Of a DNA stretch of 15,410 nt, positions 1 to 8,356 are shown piece by piece (the first letter of the stretch is position 1; each line of letters starts with the position of its first letter). A program made the position numbers and the translations under genes. The notes beneath the pieces are model-generated. The model did no database searches and was not told where the DNA came from. It saw only the letters and a list, made by a program, of their open reading frames with translations. The DNA comes from JADFUZ01 sp034430415 (GTDB lineage Bacteria; Chloroflexota; Dehalococcoidia; GIF9; AB-539-J10): NCBI GenBank assembly GCA_034430415.1, contig DAOUEN010000025.1:1-15410 (forward strand), in the 5' to 3' direction.

Positions 1-2
1 GG

Positions 3-1679
<1,677 letters not shown>

Positions 1680-1692
1680 GTTGCCGCTTTGT

Positions 1693-1740
1693 CCTGCCGG
1701 TATCGACACCCACCATGGCGGACGGTCCCCCCAAAGCCCC
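1693..1740 (+). repeat. 48-bp intergenic repeat, copy 1
   Basis: About 40 of 48 positions match nt 8103-8150 in the same orientation. The shared core is TGGCGGACGGTCCCYCC followed by RAAGCCCC. Both copies lie shortly downstream of a kinase gene. No T-tract or stable hairpin suggests a terminator, so the function is unknown; it may be a relic of the duplication of gene plus flank. Confidence 0.6.
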
Positions 1741-1756
1741 GAGAGAGACGAGCACA

Positions 1757-1786
1757 TTGCACAGTCCCGCCCGGGGAGTGTACTAT
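1757..1786 (+). promoter_or_regulatory. Candidate sigma70 promoter for the FkbM methyltransferase
   Basis: TTGCAC (1757-1762), an 18-bp spacer and TACTAT (1781-1786) make a plausible but imperfect -35/-10 pair. A start near 1793 would leave a leader of roughly 140 nt before the ATG at 1931. No 23-bp motif array is seen here, so this gene appears to be outside the regulon suggested for the sensor genes. The rest of the 251-nt gap 1680-1930 holds nothing else I recognise. Confidence 0.35.
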
Positions 1787-1930
1787 ACCCGCAGTTGCAT
1801 CCTTCACGGTCGCGACGGCCACCCGGAGAGCTTCCGGGGCCGCAGGGCACGACACCGGACGAGGTGCAGCAGATCCCCGGGGCTCCTCCGTGGGGTTCCC
1901 AGCCACACCGTGGGATGTAGTCGCCGAACA

Positions 1931-2833
1931 ATGCTAAAAGAGCAGACTCTGTGCACGGTCTCCTCCCACTGTCGTATCCCTACCATCACACACCTACTTG
2001 TCCGCGCACGCGTCCTAGCTTACGGCAGAGGACTCCATAACAAGCTGGGAATACTCCTCGCGTGTACACTCTACCTTCCAGGCTGGTGCTTTCCTTCGCT
2101 TCTGGGGCGGGCAGGGTCCCGCCTGTCGTCGGCGGTGATTCGACGAGCGCTTCTTGAAATCGGCAGCGTGAAAATGAAGGTCCCCCAGGTGCCTGTGCTC
2201 GAGCTCGGCATGAACTACGAAGCACAGCTATGGCAGTATCTTCTTCCCCGGCCGGGCGACGTATTCCTCGACGTGGGAGCGAACATAGGCTGGTATACCC
2301 TCCGCGTGGCGCAAATGGTGGGGCCGGAGGGACTGGTACTGGCCGTTGAACCCAGCCCGGACAACTTCGCTGTCCTGAAGGAGAATATCAAACTCAACCA
2401 CCTGAGCAACGTCACGGCTCTAAACCTCGCCGCCTGGGACAGGGACGCCGACCTGGACCTCATCCTGGCGAAGACCTGCACAGGGCACACCTTCAAGCGG
2501 GCCTGGGCCAATTCGGGGAAGCCGTGGTCGTGCTTCTCCGAGCGACCCGTCACAGTGAGAGTCCCGGCGAGGCGGCTTGACGACGTGCTGCAAGAGCAGA
2601 ACGTGACGCGAGTAGACTGGGTCAAGATAGACGTCGAAGGCGCAGAGGCCGAAGTCCTGCGAGGCCTGCGGAAAACCCTCACCCGCTTCCACCCGAGAAT
2701 CCTCGTTGAAAGCGAGCGTTTGGAGAACCTGACGGGCATCCTGCAGCCGATGGGATACCAGACCCTTCTCACCCCCAAACCAGACTCCGAGCCAGGTTTG
2801 TACGTTCCCAACTACTTCTGCTACACCCCCTGA
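1931..2833 (+). CDS. FkbM family SAM-dependent methyltransferase
   Basis: Predicted S-adenosylmethionine-dependent O-methyltransferase of the FkbM type, a family often acting on sugars, polysaccharides or secondary metabolites; the substrate cannot be read from sequence. From the ATG at 1931 (300 aa), the SAM-binding loop FLDVGANIGWYT lies at about 111-122, the acidic motif AVEPSPDNF at about 137-145, VKIDVEGAEAEVLRGL at about 230-245 and PRILVESE at about 254-261. The frame stays open upstream to an ATG at 1715, but that extension is Arg/Pro/Ser-rich, has no family similarity and would overlap the candidate promoter, so I prefer 1931; no strong ribosome site precedes it. A later GTG at 2168 would remove the N-terminal 79 residues. 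The first 200 nt look poorer in G+C and use different codons from the neighbouring kinases. The gene sits alone between two sensor genes and may be an insertion. Confidence 0.82.
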   Translation: MLKEQTLCTVSSHCRIPTITHLLVRARVLAYGRGLHNKLGILLACTLYLPGWCFPSLLGRAGSRLSSAVIRRALLEIGSVKMKVPQVPVLELGMNYEAQLWQYLLPRPGDVFLDVGANIGWYTLRVAQMVGPEGLVLAVEPSPDNFAVLKENIKLNHLSNVTALNLAAWDRDADLDLILAKTCTGHTFKRAWANSGKPWSCFSERPVTVRVPARRLDDVLQEQNVTRVDWVKIDVEGAEAEVLRGLRKTLTRFHPRILVESERLENLTGILQPMGYQTLLTPKPDSEPGLYVPNYFCYTP

Positions 2834-2876
2834 CCGTTGCTCATCCGTGGCGCTCGCAGTCAGAATGCCAGCTCTG

Positions 2877-2905
2877 AGATTGCCGCGCCTTCGGCTCGCA
2901 ATGAC
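2877..2905 (-). repeat. 29-bp dispersed intergenic repeat (TCATTGCGAG type), copy 1
   Basis: The reverse complement begins GTCATTGCGAGCCGAAGG and ends GGCAATCT. It matches nt 10793-10821 at 28 of 29 positions in opposite orientation. Related TCATTGCGAG...GCAATC elements are widespread intergenic repeats in several bacterial phyla. It lies in the 330-nt gap 2834-3163, which also holds two 7-bp tandem arrays and operator array A. Confidence 0.7.
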
Positions 2906-2929
2906 GGTAGGCTCCCAGCCATTGACCGT

Positions 2930-2957
2930 CGACTGCCGACTCTCGACTATCGACTGC
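2930..2957 (+). repeat. 7-bp tandem repeat, four CGACTNN units
   Basis: Four consecutive units CGACTGC, CGACTCT, CGACTAT, CGACTGC with no gaps. It is non-coding and sits between the 29-bp dispersed repeat and a second, unrelated 7-bp array. Confidence 0.75.
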
Positions 2958-2962
2958 TCACC

Positions 2963-2990
2963 CATCACGCATCACACATTACGCGTCACG
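2963..2990 (+). repeat. 7-bp tandem repeat, four CATCACG-like units
   Basis: Units CATCACG, CATCACA, CATTACG, CGTCACG run without gaps and end 9 bp before the outer inverted repeat of operator array A. A fragment of the same repeat (CATCACGCAT, 8176-8185) directly abuts operator array C, and an inverted three-unit version lies at 10823-10843. Confidence 0.75.
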
Positions 2991-2999
2991 CCCTAGCCA

Positions 3000-3065
3000 C
3001 TTGTAGGACAAACACCTACGTCACTTTCAGACATATTCCTACAAGAAACTCGGACGAATGCCCCT
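3000..3065 (+). promoter_or_regulatory. Operator array A: three 23-bp-spaced motif units
   Basis: Unit 1 at 3003-3019 is GTAGGACAAACACCTAC, a dyad of GTAGG and CCTAC. Unit 2 (3026-3042) ends TTCCTAC. Unit 3 (3049-3065) keeps the GGAC and TGCC core. Each starts exactly 23 bp after the last. A perfect 9-bp inverted repeat, CTTGTAGGA (3000-3008) and TCCTACAAG (3037-3045), spans units 1 and 2. Unit 3 ends where the -35 of the next promoter would lie. It resembles a multi-site activator binding region; the binding protein is unknown. Confidence 0.7.
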
Positions 3066-3087
3066 GCCCTCCCCCTGACTGAGCTGC

Positions 3088-3093
3088 TACAAT
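3088..3093 (+). promoter_or_regulatory. Candidate -10 box TACAAT for the PAS/HD-GYP gene
   Basis: TACAAT differs from TATAAT by one base. The hexamer 17 bp upstream (TGCCCT, 3065-3070) is a poor -35, which would fit activator-dependent transcription from array A. The sequence downstream (GTGTC, ACGCGGCAGA) resembles the leader before 8357, where TACAAT also occurs. Confidence 0.5.
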
Positions 3094-3163
3094 GACGTTG
3101 GCCGTGTCTGTGTCCACGCGGCAGAAGTCCACCAAGAACAGGGATAGCACAGGAGAACAGAAG

Positions 3164-4579
3164 ATGAACGAGCTGGCAGAGCTAAGGAAACGGATTGCCG
3201 AGCTGGAGGCAGCAGAGGCCGAGCGCAAGGGGACAGAGGAAAGACTGCGCTACCTGTCTTCCGTGGTGGAGCAGTCGTCCGATGGCATGGCCATCGCCGA
3301 TCTCAACGGCAGGCTTACCTTCGTCAACCGGGCATGGGCCCAGATACATGGCTACGAGTCGCCGGGAGAGCTGCTCGGCAAGAGCCTGAGCATATTCCAC
3401 AACGAAGAGCAACTCGAGAAGGACGTGACGCCCTTCAACAACAAGGTCATTGAGGAGGGAGCCAACAGAGGAGAGGTCGGTCACATCCGCAAGGATGGCA
3501 GTCCCTTTGCGACCCAGATGACCACCACCATGCTCAAAGACCAACAGGGAAAGCCCGTTGCCATCGCCGGTGTGGCTACGGACATAACGATGCGCAGGCA
3601 GGCGGAGCAAGAGGCCAGGTACCAGAGGGACTACTTCCAATCGCTGTTTAGCTGCACTCCCGAGGCGGTGGCAACCCTCGACCTGCAGAGGCGCGTGCTG
3701 GACATCAACCCCGCCTTTGAGAAGCTGTTCGGCTATGCCATGGAGGACATCAAGGGCAAGGACCTGGATACCTTCATCCTACCCCAGGGCAAAGAAGGGG
3801 AGGGAAAGGATATCAGCCGGAGGGCGAGCCAGAGAGAGACAGTGGCCATGGAGACGGTCAGAAAGGCGGCAGACGGGAGAGAGATACCCGTCTCCCTTCT
3901 GGGAGCACCGATCACGGTTGAAGGCAGGCAGATCGGCGTCCTGGCCATCTACAGGGACGCCACCGACCGCAAGAAAGCGGAGGAACGGCTGGAGCGCTCT
4001 TTTGTCGACCTGGCGGAGACGATCTCGCGGGCAGAGGCGTACCGCGACCCCTACTCCTCCTCACACCAGCGAAGGGTAGCGCAACTGGTCCGAGCCGTGG
4101 GAGAGGAGATGGAGCTGGACGGGGACAGGCTGCTGGGACTGGAGATCGGCGGTCTGCTTCACGATATCGGCAAGGTATCCGTCCCGGAGTCCATCCTCAA
4201 CAAGCCGGGTGCCCTGAGTCAGCCGGAATGGGGCCTGGTCCGTCTGCATGCCAGGCGGGGATACGAGATATTCCAGGACAGCAACCTTCCCTGGCCGGTG
4301 GCCGAGATGGCGCTGCATCACCACGAGCGCCTCGATGGCTCGGGCTACCCGGACGGTATCGGGAGCGACGACCTGAGCCCGGATGTCCGAATCCTGGCCG
4401 TGTGCAATGTGGCGGAGGCGATGAGCGCCCATCGCCCCTACCGGCCCGCCAGGAGCAGGGCGGAGATCGTGGCAGAACTCAGGCGCGGCAGGGGGTCGGA
4501 GTACGATGCGGGGGTAGTGGATATCCTGCTGGGGATGGTCGAAGCCGGAGCCCTCGAGACTGAGGGTCCCCAGCCGTGA
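3164..4579 (+). CDS. PAS-PAS-HD-GYP protein (c-di-GMP phosphodiesterase type)
   Basis: Predicted cytoplasmic sensor with an HD-GYP output, a family that hydrolyses cyclic di-GMP. The start is the ATG with AGGAG (3151-3155) 8 nt upstream; an in-frame ATG at 3092 overlaps the candidate -10 box and is rejected. The 471 aa comprise an N-terminal coiled coil (1-30), PAS1 (about 27-145), PAS2 (about 153-270) and HD-GYP (about 280-465). Seen in the catalytic domain: SSSHQRRVA, HDIGK (His333, Asp334), HHHERLDGSGYP (385-396) and RPYRP. The usual metal-binding Asp of the 'AVAD' motif is replaced: the sequence reads LAVCN, with Asn415. This could weaken or change activity, so the protein may be an inactive or c-di-GMP-binding form. 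PAS2 matches modules in the first kinase and in the one at 8357, while the start region matches the kinase at 4731. Stop codon and operator array B are 1 nt apart. Confidence 0.92.
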   Translation: MNELAELRKRIAELEAAEAERKGTEERLRYLSSVVEQSSDGMAIADLNGRLTFVNRAWAQIHGYESPGELLGKSLSIFHNEEQLEKDVTPFNNKVIEEGANRGEVGHIRKDGSPFATQMTTTMLKDQQGKPVAIAGVATDITMRRQAEQEARYQRDYFQSLFSCTPEAVATLDLQRRVLDINPAFEKLFGYAMEDIKGKDLDTFILPQGKEGEGKDISRRASQRETVAMETVRKAADGREIPVSLLGAPITVEGRQIGVLAIYRDATDRKKAEERLERSFVDLAETISRAEAYRDPYSSSHQRRVAQLVRAVGEEMELDGDRLLGLEIGGLLHDIGKVSVPESILNKPGALSQPEWGLVRLHARRGYEIFQDSNLPWPVAEMALHHHERLDGSGYPDGIGSDDLSPDVRILAVCNVAEAMSAHRPYRPARSRAEIVAELRRGRGSEYDAGVVDILLGMVEAGALETEGPQP

Positions 4580-4580
4580 G

Positions 4581-4643
4581 ATAGGACAAACACCTACATG
4601 GCTTTGAGCCAAATCCCCACACCAGGACCAGACACGCGTTGAC
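4581..4643 (+). promoter_or_regulatory. Operator array B: 23-bp-spaced motif units
   Basis: Unit 1 at 4581-4597 is ATAGGACAAACACCTAC, one base from array A unit 1. Unit 2 (4604-4620) is TTGAGCCAAATCCCCAC, close to unit 2 of array C. A weak third unit (4627-4643) runs into TTGAC. The 6-bp linker ATGGCT resembles those of arrays A and C. The array begins directly after the stop codon of the HD-GYP gene. Confidence 0.65.
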
Positions 4644-4667
4644 TCCATCCAGCCTCCGCCGCACAAT
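4639..4667 (+). promoter_or_regulatory. Candidate sigma70 promoter of the large GAF/PAS kinase
   Basis: TTGACT (4639-4644), a 17-bp spacer and CACAAT (4662-4667). The -35 matches five of six consensus bases and overlaps the third unit of array B. A start near 4674 gives a leader of about 57 nt. Confidence 0.5.
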
Positions 4668-4730
4668 AACATATCTCAACCCACGCGGGAGAGCCTGGTG
4701 AAGGCCCGGGACAGGACAGGAGAACAGAAG

Positions 4731-7700
4731 ATGAACGAGCTAGCGGAACTGCGGAAACGGATTGCTGAGCTGGAAACGGCAGAGGCCGAGCGCGGGAAAG
4801 TGGAGGAGCGAACAGAGCACCTGAACCTGGTGCTGCGCGCCATTCGGAACGTCAGCCAGCTCATCACCAGGGAAAGGGGCCGCGACAGGCTGCTCAAGGG
4901 CGCTTGCAGCACTCTCACAGAGACACGGGGCTACCACAATGCCTGGGTTGCCCTCCTGGACGAGAACGGCAGGCTGCTGACACACGCTGAGACCGGTCTG
5001 GGCAAGGACTTCCTGCCCATGGTGGAATTGCTGAAGAAGGGCGAGCTAACCCGCTGCGGAAGGAAGGCGCTGGGCCGGGCCGACGTGGTGGTAACCCAAG
5101 ACCCGGTGTCAGCCTGCGCCGACTGCCCCCTATCTGGCAAGTACGCCGGCAGGGGAGCGATGACCATCCGCCTGGAACACAGCGGGGGCATCTACGGCCT
5201 GCTGTCTGTCTCCACCCCCACTGAATTCGCCGGAGACGAGGAAGAACAAGCCTTGTTGAAAGAGCTTGTTGGAGATGTCGCTTTCGCCCTGCACAGCATC
5301 GAGCTGGAGGAGGAGCGAAGGAAAGCGGAGTGGGAAGTGAGGGAACGCGTGAAGGAGCTGGGCTGCCTTTACGGCGTCGCTGAGATCATCGAAAGACCGG
5401 GCATTGCACTGGATGATGTGTATCGAGGGGTGGCGAATCTGCTTCCGGGAAGCTGGCAATATCCAGAGATTGCCTGCGCCAGAATCACCATCGGTGACAG
5501 TGAGTTCAAGACAGAAAACCACAGAGAAACCAGGTGGCGGCAGTCCTCGGATATCAAAGTACACGGCGACAAAGTGGGAAGAGTAGAGGTCTGTTACCTG
5601 GAGGAGAGGCCGGAGAGCGACGAAGGTCCCTTCCTAGAAGAAGAGCGGCGGCTGCTTGCTGCCGTGGCCGAGCGATTGGGAAGAGTCACCGAGCGGAAGA
5701 AGACAGAGGAGGCGCTGCGGGAGTCGGAAGAGCAGCTGCGCCTCACGTTCGACTCTGTAGCTGAGGGGGTCACCGTCACCGACCTGGAGGGCAAGATCGC
5801 CGACACGAACAGCGCTGCCCTTCGCATGCATGGCTATGACAGCAAGGAGGGACTCATCGGGCGGAGTGCCTTCGACTTGATCGCTGAAAGAGAGCATAGC
5901 AGGGCTGCGGAGAACCTGAAGAAGACGCTGGAGATGGGCCACAGCGGCACCATTGAGTACAGCCTTTTGAGAAAGGACGGCAGCGAATTCCCCGGCCAGC
6001 TTAGCGCCGCTCTCATCAAGGGCGCGACCGGTGAACCCAGGGCATTCGTGGCCGTCACCGAGGACATCACCGAGCGCAAGAAGGCAGAGCGGGCGCTGCT
6101 CGAGAGCGAGGAATTCCGTGGCAGCCTGCTGGACAACTCCCCCGCTGCCGTACTGGTGGCCAACGAAGACACCTCGATACGGTACGTGAACCGGGCCCTG
6201 GAAGAGCGAACCGGGTTTTCCGCTGCGGAGCTGGTCGGCGTGAAGGCCCCCTACCCCTTCTGGCCCGAGGAGAGCCGTGCCGAGACGGAGAAGTCCCTGA
6301 GGAAGGCCATGGTGGAGGGGTCACACAACGTTGAGCTGCAATTCCAGAGGAAGAACGGGGAGAGGTTCTGGGCGGAGATAAGCGGCACGCCGGTGGTGCG
6401 GGAGGGGAAGTACCTGTACTACCTATCAAACTGGGTGGACATCACCGAGCGCAAGCGGGCAGAGCAGGCGCTGGAGAGGTCAAGGGATTTCTCAGCGAGC
6501 CTAATTGCCTCGATGCGGGATGGGTTTTCAGTACTCGATCCTAATGGTGTACATATTGATGTCAATCCTGCTCTCTGCAGCATGACTGGCTTCTCCAGAG
6601 AGGAGCTTGTCGGAAGCGGGCCTCCACACCCCTACTGGCCACCAGAGGAGTATCAAAGGATAGAGAAAGCTTTCAACAAGACCTTGAAGGGCGAATTCGA
6701 TACCTTAGAATTGGCTTTTGTGCGAAAGAATGGTGAGCGCTTCCCGGTACTCGTAAGCCCCTCCCAGATAGAAGACAAGCAGGGGAACGCAGTCAGCTAC
6801 TTCGCAACTATCAAGGACATCACCGAGCGCAAGCAGGCGGAGGAGGCGCTGCGCAAGAGCGAGGAAGAATACCGGTCGCTGTTCGAGCAGTCCAGGGACG
6901 CCATCTATGTCACCACCCGGGAGGGCAGGTTCATCGACGTCAACCAGTCCATGCTGGACCTGTTCGGCTACACCAGGGAGGAGCTGCTGGAGACGGACGC
7001 CAGGGACATATACGTGGAACCCGCAGACAGGGACAGATTTCAGCAGGAGATTGAGCAGAAAGGCTCAGTGCTTGACTATGAAGTGCGCTTCCGCAAGAAA
7101 GACGCGACGCCGATGGACTGCCTGCTCACGGCAACCCTGCGGCACGCCGAAGACGGGAGCATCGTGGGGTACCAGGGCATCATCCGGGACATCAGCGAGC
7201 GCAAGCAGGCGCAGGAGGCGCTAGAGAGTTCCCGCGACGAGCTACGCAGGCTCGCCACACAGCTACAGCTAGTCAGAGAGGAGGAACGTGCGGCCGTTGC
7301 CTGGGAACTGCATGATGAGGTGGGACAGGCACTGGCGGTTCTCCAGATAGACCTGCACTGGCTGGAGCGACGGCTATCCAGAGATGACACTGAGCTGCTT
7401 GAGAAGGCACAATCAATGTCAAGGCTCATCCAGAGCAACACCGAAAGGCTGAGGAGGCTGTACATGGAACTGAGGCCGGGGATGCTGGACGACCTCGGCC
7501 TTGCCCCGACGATAGAATGGCAGGCCGAGGAATTCCAGAAGCGCACAGGAATCAAGTCTGTGCTGAGCCTGGATAAAGACGCCGCCCCCCGGGGTGCCGA
7601 CTGCTCTCTGGCAGTATACCGCGTGTTTCAGGAAGCGCTCAGCAATGTGGCCCGTCATGCCGAGGCAACAGAGGTCAACATAAGCCTCACGAAGACGGAT

Positions 7701-7898
7701 GACAGGATAGTGCTCGAGATTGCGGATAATGGCAGCGGCATAACCAGGGAGCAGGCCTCCGCGCCAGGGTCCTCGGGACTTGTCGGAATGCGGGAGCTTC
7801 TCCGTCCCTGGGGAGGCAAGGTCACCATCACCGGTGTTCCGGGCAAAGGCACCACGGTAAGAGTGAGCATCCCTGCTGGGAAAGGGAAACAGGCGTAG
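4731..7898 (+). CDS. Multi-sensor NarX-type (HisKA_3) histidine kinase, GAF-GAF-like-4xPAS
   Basis: Soluble 1055-aa sensor kinase of the NarX/DesK class. The ATG has AGGAG (4718-4722) 8 nt upstream, the same start context as the gene at 3164; an in-frame GTG at 4698 is less likely. Order: coiled coil (1-35); GAF (about 35-190) with a CxxC pair, Cys129 and Cys132 in ACADCPL; a second GAF-like module beginning ELGCLYG (about 200-320); PAS1 (about 332-450), PAS2 (460-573), PAS3 (583-698), PAS4 (710-823); HisKA_3 with phospho-acceptor His861 in ELHDEVGQ; HATPase_c (about 956-1053) with QEALSNVARHAEA, DNGSGI and GLVGMREL. No transmembrane segment is seen, so it likely senses an internal cue. PAS2 is nearly identical in DNA to PAS2 of the next kinase, and the kinase core closely matches that of the kinase at 10918. 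PAS3 DNA (6481-6780) is about 51% G+C against about 65% nearby, which suggests separate ancestry. Confidence 0.93.
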   Translation: MNELAELRKRIAELETAEAERGKVEERTEHLNLVLRAIRNVSQLITRERGRDRLLKGACSTLTETRGYHNAWVALLDENGRLLTHAETGLGKDFLPMVELLKKGELTRCGRKALGRADVVVTQDPVSACADCPLSGKYAGRGAMTIRLEHSGGIYGLLSVSTPTEFAGDEEEQALLKELVGDVAFALHSIELEEERRKAEWEVRERVKELGCLYGVAEIIERPGIALDDVYRGVANLLPGSWQYPEIACARITIGDSEFKTENHRETRWRQSSDIKVHGDKVGRVEVCYLEERPESDEGPFLEEERRLLAAVAERLGRVTERKKTEEALRESEEQLRLTFDSVAEGVTVTDLEGKIADTNSAALRMHGYDSKEGLIGRSAFDLIAEREHSRAAENLKKTLEMGHSGTIEYSLLRKDGSEFPGQLSAALIKGATGEPRAFVAVTEDITERKKAERALLESEEFRGSLLDNSPAAVLVANEDTSIRYVNRALEERTGFSAAELVGVKAPYPFWPEESRAETEKSLRKAMVEGSHNVELQFQRKNGERFWAEISGTPVVREGKYLYYLSNWVDITERKRAEQALERSRDFSASLIASMRDGFSVLDPNGVHIDVNPALCSMTGFSREELVGSGPPHPYWPPEEYQRIEKAFNKTLKGEFDTLELAFVRKNGERFPVLVSPSQIEDKQGNAVSYFATIKDITERKQAEEALRKSEEEYRSLFEQSRDAIYVTTREGRFIDVNQSMLDLFGYTREELLETDARDIYVEPADRDRFQQEIEQKGSVLDYEVRFRKKDATPMDCLLTATLRHAEDGSIVGYQGIIRDISERKQAQEALESSRDELRRLATQLQLVREEERAAVAWELHDEVGQALAVLQIDLHWLERRLSRDDTELLEKAQSMSRLIQSNTERLRRLYMELRPGMLDDLGLAPTIEWQAEEFQKRTGIKSVLSLDKDAAPRGADCSLAVYRVFQEALSNVARHAEATEVNISLTKTDDRIVLEIADNGSGITREQASAPGSSGLVGMRELLRPWGGKVTITGVPGKGTTVRVSIPAGKGKQA

Positions 7899-8102
7899 GA
7901 AGGTATCAAAGCTAGCGAGCCAAGAGGGGCCCTGCGGCGTCGTGTCCTGCTATGGTGCCATGGCAGTCCTCCCGTGGGCTCACCACCCGACCAGGCCACC
8001 GACTGCCCCTTTTGGGGGACGCTGCCGCCGCCATCATCTCACACATGGCCTATGAAGCAGCCACACAGGTGGGGCATCAGAGCGCTGCTCTATAGATGAA
8101 CA
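7899..8102 (+). other. Non-coding stretch with no recognised feature
   Basis: First part of the 458-nt gap after the large kinase. I see no gene with a ribosome site and no terminator. A short CCCC-TTTT-GGGG palindrome (8006-8017) has no T-tract. The remainder of the gap holds a 48-bp repeat, operator array C and a promoter candidate. Confidence 0.5.
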
Positions 8103-8150
8103 CCTGCCAGCATCGACTCCCCTCTTGGCGGACGGTCCCTCCGAAGCCCC
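8103..8150 (+). repeat. 48-bp intergenic repeat, copy 2
   Basis: Direct repeat of nt 1693-1740 (about 40 of 48 identical), again placed after a kinase stop codon. It lies 37 bp before operator array C. Confidence 0.6.
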
Positions 8151-8185
8151 ACGGCAATCTCCTTCCCCCGTCAACCATCACGCAT

Positions 8186-8250
8186 TTGTAGGACAAATAC
8201 CTACATCGCTTTGAGTCGAATTCCTACAAGAAAATCAGACAAAGGCCGAT
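8186..8250 (+). promoter_or_regulatory. Operator array C: three 23-bp-spaced motif units
   Basis: Unit 1 (8188-8204) is GTAGGACAAATACCTAC. Unit 2 (8211-8227) is TTGAGTCGAATTCCTAC. Unit 3 (8234-8250) is ATCAGACAAAGGCCGAT. An 8-bp inverted repeat, TTGTAGGA (8186-8193) and TCCTACAA (8222-8229), mirrors array A. Unit 3 ends at 8250, directly before the position of a -35 box (8251-8256, poor match) for the TACAAT at 8274. Confidence 0.7.
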
Positions 8251-8273
8251 AACCATCCTCTAGTCTCCGCCAG

Positions 8274-8279
8274 TACAAT
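8274..8279 (+). promoter_or_regulatory. Candidate -10 box TACAAT for the GAF/3xPAS kinase
   Basis: Same hexamer as at 3088 and nearly the same distance from its operator array. The downstream leader (GTCTC, ACACGGCAGA) resembles that at 3100-3125. The -35 is weak, as would be expected for an activated promoter. Confidence 0.5.
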
Positions 8280-8356
8280 AGTACTGGTGGCGTCTCCGTT
8301 CACACGGCAGAGCTTTGTGGAAGCCGGGGGCACGGAGCACGACAACAGGGGGACAG

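Noticed and set aside
1715..1930. N-terminal 72-residue extension of the FkbM protein
   Set aside because: Low-complexity Arg/Pro/Ser sequence without family similarity, overlapping the candidate promoter and part of the 48-bp repeat.
3003..3019. GTAGG-ACAAACA-CCTAC hairpins as transcription terminators
   Set aside because: The stem is only 5 bp, no T-tract follows, and the sequence recurs in phase every 23 bp; this fits a protein-binding site better.
3092..3163. Upstream in-frame start of the HD-GYP protein
   Set aside because: The ATG overlaps the TACAAT box, and the paralogue at 4731 shows the same ribosome site at the internal ATG.
8006..8017. CCCC-TTTT-GGGG palindrome as a terminator
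   Set aside because: Four-base stem without a T-tract, more than 100 nt after the stop codon.
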